From NCBI GenBank assembly GCA_003552765.1, contig PUOI01000122.1:1-8156 (forward strand): a DNA stretch of 8,156 nt, in the 5' to 3' direction. The translations under genes were made by a program, and so were the position numbers. This DNA comes from Candidatus Hydrogenedentota bacterium (GTDB lineage Bacteria > Hydrogenedentota > Hydrogenedentia > Hydrogenedentales > SLHB01). The notes under the pieces are model-generated. The model did not search any database. It had not been told where the DNA came from and saw nothing but the letters and a program-made list of their open reading frames with translations. Below are positions 5,061 to 8,156 of the stretch, one piece after another (position 1 is the first letter of the stretch; each line of letters starts with the position of its first letter).

Positions 5061-5927
5061 CTACGACCCGCGGGATGACACGATATCCCGCCATCTCACC
5101 CACATTTTCTTGGCTACGTTTGCTACGTAGTTCTCTTGCGGGAGCGGCTCAACCGTCAACGCGATGAGGGTGACATCGTCATGCGTGAAATCCTCTGAAC
5201 CGCTGTGGCGGACCAGGGCGGCAAGGATTTCCCGCACCAGCGCCTCGTCGTTCGCCCCGGTGTGCGCGTTCAGAACGGACATCAGGTTGTCCTCGCCGAA
5301 TAGGGCGCCTTCGGGGTCCGGCGTTTCGATCACCCCATCGCTATAGATGAGAAGACGCTCGCCCCCCTTGAGGCGAAGTTTGTGAAGCCCGTAACGCGCC
5401 GATTCCATCACGCCCAGGACAAGATTTTGAACGGCCTCGCCGTCGGAGGAATGCTCCTCTCGGTGGTCCAGACAGGTCCACTGGCCTGTGTCCGTAGCCC
5501 ACATAAGTCCCGCGGGGTGACCGGCGTTGCAGACCGCCAGCGCGCCGCCGGCGGAGTCGTAGCTCAAGCAGAAGGCCGTCGCCATGGTCTCGAATCCGCG
5601 CTTCGCCATGCGGCGGTTCAAGGATGCGAACGTATGGGCGGGGTTGTGATGGTGGAACTTGTTTCGCAGCAGTTCATGCAACCAGGCGCTGATCTGGCTT
5701 ACTTGTTCTCCGTGGCCGGCCACGTCCGCCAGGCACACCCGTCCGATCACGCCGTGGAAACAACTCGTCACGTAGTGAACGTCGCCGCCTTTTGAACCCC
5801 CGCACGGCTTGGAGTAGAGGAAGCCGCTTAGGCCGGGCAGTTGGATCGCCTTGGCTTCCTCGTGGTTGCCGCCCATGATCTCCGCGCAGGCCAGTTGCTT
5901 AACCGGAGCGGATTCGTCTTGCGTCAT
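5061..5927 (-). CDS. SpoIIE/RsbU-type PP2C protein-serine phosphatase
   Basis: This 288-residue protein is mostly a PPM/SpoIIE-type phosphatase domain. Members dephosphorylate anti-anti-sigma (STAS) proteins to release sigma factors or steer other partner switches. All metal-binding motifs are present: GGDV (48-51), DVAGHG (68-73), NAGHP (134-138), YSDGVIE (195-201) and HDDVTLI (249-255). Catalytic activity is therefore expected. The ~45 residues before the core contain CAEIMGGN (14-21) and LPGLSGFLYS (30-39), which looks like a conserved N-terminal signature rather than a sensor. There is no PAS, GAF, receiver or membrane segment, so the signal must come from another protein. The ATG start has AAGGAG eight bases upstream. 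The epimerase-like gene ends 61 bp upstream on the same strand, implying cotranscription. No kinase or STAS partner is in the window. Confidence 0.92.
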   Translation of the reverse strand: MTQDESAPVKQLACAEIMGGNHEEAKAIQLPGLSGFLYSKPCGGSKGGDVHYVTSCFHGVIGRVCLADVAGHGEQVSQISAWLHELLRNKFHHHNPAHTFASLNRRMAKRGFETMATAFCLSYDSAGGALAVCNAGHPAGLMWATDTGQWTCLDHREEHSSDGEAVQNLVLGVMESARYGLHKLRLKGGERLLIYSDGVIETPDPEGALFGEDNLMSVLNAHTGANDEALVREILAALVRHSGSEDFTHDDVTLIALTVEPLPQENYVANVAKKMWVRWRDIVSSRGS

Positions 5928-5988
5928 CGCGTTATCTCCTTACCCGCCCGCCTTGCGTGCCGCCGGACGAAATGCACAGCGCCACACC

Positions 5989-6672
5989 TCACGCCACGGG
6001 CATTTGGCGTTCGAGTTCTTCGCGGAAGCTTCGCAGTCCTTCGGAGACCGTCGGATAGACGCCATCCTGAGCCCCAAGATCCACGCAGATGCGATGGGCG
6101 CCAAGATGGGCGAAGCGGGCCGCTTGAAGGGGGGTAACCGGTCCCGCCACCTGTATGCTTGCGTTCAGTCTCAGGTAATCGAGATTTTGCCGGAGAATAC
6201 GGACGCGATCGTAGGCCGCCCCCACGGGGATGGATTCGGAGAAGCCCGGCTCCGCCCCCAACACCATGATGCGATCGGCGCATTCGAGCAAGTACTCGAG
6301 ACGCGTCAGGGGAACGCCTGGCTTCAACGCGGCGCCCGCTTCGAGCCCGGCCTCGCGGATACGCGTCAAGGTGCGATGAATATGCGCCACAGGCTCAACG
6401 TGCACGGTCAGAACCCGGCACCCCATCTCCGCGAACAGGTCAATGTGGGCATCGGGGTTCTCGCACAGGAGATGGACGTGGACGGGACACTCTCCACGCC
6501 GGGCGATGCCTTTGAGCAGCTGGGGGCCGTGGCCCGTCAACGGGGCAAACCGCCCGTCGGACACGGCGCAATAGAGTTCCGGCGCTCCGTGGGATGCGAG
6601 CGCGGTAAGCTCCTCTTCCAGCCGCATGACATTCAATGAGTCGAGACTCAAACTGAGATCGACGCCGCCCAC
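5989..6672 (-). CDS. Ribulose-phosphate 3-epimerase-fold protein lacking the catalytic residues
   Basis: This 227-residue protein has the length and motif order of Rpe (pentose-phosphate/Calvin cycle, TIM barrel). Recognisable stretches are HVHLLCENPDAHIDLF (65-80), LTVHVEP (88-94), AGAALKPGVPLTRLEYLL (112-129) and EPGFSES (141-147). The active site is eroded. The usual H-x-D-x-M-D reads Y34-C-A36-V-S38-D39. Of the four metal ligands (His, Asp, His, Asp) only His67 remains. The second catalytic Asp in EVDGGV is replaced (QVAGPV, Ala176), and the phosphate loop GFGGQ is GFSES. Epimerase activity is unlikely. It may be a pseudoenzyme sensor or use another chemistry. The start is GTG, chosen because a strong AGGGGGAG lies just upstream and the first beta strand (VDLSLSLDSLN) begins there. 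An internal ATG (residue 16) would cut that strand. It lies between the radical SAM and phosphatase genes. Confidence 0.85.
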   Translation of the reverse strand: MGGVDLSLSLDSLNVMRLEEELTALASHGAPELYCAVSDGRFAPLTGHGPQLLKGIARRGECPVHVHLLCENPDAHIDLFAEMGCRVLTVHVEPVAHIHRTLTRIREAGLEAGAALKPGVPLTRLEYLLECADRIMVLGAEPGFSESIPVGAAYDRVRILRQNLDYLRLNASIQVAGPVTPLQAARFAHLGAHRICVDLGAQDGVYPTVSEGLRSFREELERQMPVA

Positions 6673-6793
6673 CTAACTCCCCCTTTCTTACGCAGTCTGC
6701 GCTCCCCTCACGACGGCATATAGGAATGGCGTTGTGAATCAATACGCTCGACGGACAAAACGAACGCCCCCAATGACGCCGGCTTGAGCCCAA

Positions 6794-7978
6794 TTACTTC
6801 GCATGAACCGAGTGTTGCTGGGGTTCCTGGTTCTGCTGGGGACATGCCGCCTCGCAGGCATACCCCTTGTGTTCCAGCTCGCAGCACCCCTGGCACACCG
6901 CAAAACCGCCTTCGCGCCTGCGGCGGCGGAACTCCTGCATTGTGGGGTTGTTCCAGATTTCGCGCAAGGTATTCTCGCGAACATTGCCTACTTTCTGAAT
7001 GAAGCAGGGGTAGACCCCGCCCTTCGCCCCCACATAGAGATTCGTCCACACGGCGCGGCACTCGTAGTTGCTGAGATCATAGCCGCGTTCATGGTAGGTG
7101 AGCAACTCATCGTACGGCGTGCGAGGCAGACGCAGCTCTATGCCCACTTCCCCGGCCACGCGCTTGGTTTCTTTCAGCACCTCATCCAGACGATCCACGT
7201 CGATCGTGGGCATGGCCAGGTCCGCCCGGCTGAAGGAGCCCGGATCGGTATGGCCCAGCCCGGGCAAGTCGTGGGCCCGCATTTCCGTGAGCAGGTTGAG
7301 GACCTCGGCGCCGGCCTCTTTGGCGACGCGCGGCATTTCCGGCAACACCTCCAGGTTGTCCTTGAGCATCACCGTGTTGATGTGGATCAACGGACAGCTC
7401 TTGCCCATTTCCCGCCTGGTTTCGGCAAGCGTTTTGACGCCCTTAATGCTCTTATCGAACGCGCCTTTCTGTGCGCGAATCTCGTCGTGGACCTCACGGG
7501 TTCCGTCGATGGATATGCCGGCAAAGTTCAGGCCCTTCCCCCCCAGACGCTTGGGCGCCAGCTCCACGCTATGACGCGCGCGGGCCTCCGTCAGCATGGT
7601 CGCGTTCGACACCACATGCACCCGCCGTCTGGCGCAGGCATAGTCCAGGATTTCTCCAAAATCCTTCCGCACCCACACTTCGCCGCCCGTGAAGGTGATT
7701 AGACTCCAACGGCCCGTCTGGCCGATGACGTTAAACCACTCCTCCGTGGTCAGCTCGCCTTCGGCCTGCACCTTGGTGGGGGTGTTCTCAAGCCAGGTAA
7801 TGTATTGGCACATCTTGCACCGCAGATTACACCGCCGCGTAACCTCAAAAAAGTAGTGCCACGCCGGAAACGAGCGCCCCGTCCGGGACAAATTGTAGGG
7901 TATGGCGGCGTACATCCGCACCATCGACCGGTACAGGGCTGTCACTCCGCCATTGACTTTCGGCAACGCGAACTTCAT
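6794..7978 (-). CDS. Radical SAM protein with C-terminal SPASM domain
   Basis: This 394-residue radical SAM enzyme is expected to cleave S-adenosylmethionine at a [4Fe-4S] cluster and start radical chemistry. The cluster motif CNLRCKMC is at residues 50-57 in the typical setting FEVTRRC. It is followed by TFTGGE (95-100), which binds the SAM amino group, and SIDGT (156-160). A SPASM-type tail holds further cysteines at 307, 325, 362, 365, 366, 375 and 379, which would bind one or two auxiliary clusters. SPASM enzymes mature peptides, act as anaerobic sulfatase activators or modify sugars. No precursor peptide or sulfatase is adjacent, so the substrate is unknown. AAGGGG lies about six bases before the ATG. 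It is the first full gene of the minus-strand cluster. The epimerase-like gene follows after 121 bp, in which I see no terminator. Confidence 0.93.
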   Translation of the reverse strand: MKFALPKVNGGVTALYRSMVRMYAAIPYNLSRTGRSFPAWHYFFEVTRRCNLRCKMCQYITWLENTPTKVQAEGELTTEEWFNVIGQTGRWSLITFTGGEVWVRKDFGEILDYACARRRVHVVSNATMLTEARARHSVELAPKRLGGKGLNFAGISIDGTREVHDEIRAQKGAFDKSIKGVKTLAETRREMGKSCPLIHINTVMLKDNLEVLPEMPRVAKEAGAEVLNLLTEMRAHDLPGLGHTDPGSFSRADLAMPTIDVDRLDEVLKETKRVAGEVGIELRLPRTPYDELLTYHERGYDLSNYECRAVWTNLYVGAKGGVYPCFIQKVGNVRENTLREIWNNPTMQEFRRRRREGGFAVCQGCCELEHKGYACEAACPQQNQEPQQHSVHAK

Positions 7979-8092
7979 CTGTTCCCCTTGGATGCTAATA
8001 CTGACGCGCTCCCAAGGCGCACGTCCAATTCTGCTTCAATCCCATGGAACTTCACACGACGCGAGGCCCCGCATGGAACTATCTATCCTTGT

Positions 8093-8156
8093 TCAGGAAC
8101 ATGCGTTTGCACGGACGTATTCCGCCGCCTCATCCCCAATCATACCGAATTTGGCC
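8093..8156 (-). CDS. Possible C-terminal end of an upstream gene, cut by the window edge
   Basis: From the right edge one minus-strand frame reads AKFGMIGDEAAEYVRANACS and then stops at TGA. The composition is protein-like, but 20 residues are too few to identify a family, and the frame could be chance. If real, the gene ends 114 bp before the radical SAM start on the same strand. That 114-bp gap holds a 9-bp direct repeat (CATGGAACT at 8043-8051 and 8072-8080) and no convincing promoter. Confidence 0.3.
   Translation of the reverse strand, partial: AKFGMIGDEAAEYVRANACS

Noticed and set aside
5851..6639. 262-codon open frame on the plus strand
   Set aside because: It spans the antisense of two good genes and the gap between them. 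The minus-strand genes have clear families and ribosome sites.
5989..6672. Naming the epimerase-like gene rpe
   Set aside because: The fold matches, but the catalytic and metal-binding residues do not, so the symbol would imply an activity the sequence does not support.
6803..7702. 299-codon open frame on the plus strand
   Set aside because: It is antisense to the radical SAM gene, has no ribosome site, and no motif is recognisable.

Overview
This looks like a GC-rich Gram-negative bacterial chromosome segment of about 8.2 kb. The Tat-type signal peptide, a good sigma-54 promoter match, hairpin-rich dispersed repeats and the SpoIIE-type phosphatase suggest a Planctomycetota, Hydrogenedentota or deltaproteobacterial-like lineage. 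That placement is only an impression, because no marker gene is present. No tRNA, rRNA, transposase or CRISPR array was seen.

Layout. Positions 1-247 hold two copies of a ~95-bp repeat at a 151-bp period. Positions 255-3062 carry two minus-strand membrane-protein genes: a YihY/BrkB protein, then an M50 site-2-type protease with two CBS domains. Positions 3063-3934 have no annotated large gene but are densely organised. There is a hairpin element, then two inverted copies of a dyad (likely enhancer sites), a near-consensus sigma-54 promoter, a 5'-UTR hairpin, and a perfect Shine-Dalgarno before a 30-codon single-span membrane peptide. A long imperfect hairpin and a Rho-independent terminator follow. 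Together these form a self-contained ~290-nt transcription unit and are the most novel item here. A plus-strand gene for a small Tat-exported protein of unknown function follows (3935-4495).

The rest is on the minus strand. An Rrf2-family repressor without the Fe-S cysteines (4510-4923) has a 34-bp dyad over its own promoter. Upstream of it, in transcription order from the right edge, lie a radical SAM/SPASM protein (7978-6794), a ribulose-phosphate-3-epimerase-fold protein that has lost most catalytic and metal-binding residues (6672-5989), and a SpoIIE/PP2C-type phosphatase (5927-5061). Their common direction and modest gaps suggest one functional cluster. Its pathway cannot be named from sequence. 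A possible C-terminal fragment of another minus-strand gene runs off the right edge.

How parts may work together (inference): the phosphatase has no recognisable sensor domain, so the epimerase-like pseudoenzyme or another protein could supply its input. The 30-aa peptide locus appears to be an independent, stress- or nutrient-switched unit requiring a sigma-54 activator encoded elsewhere.
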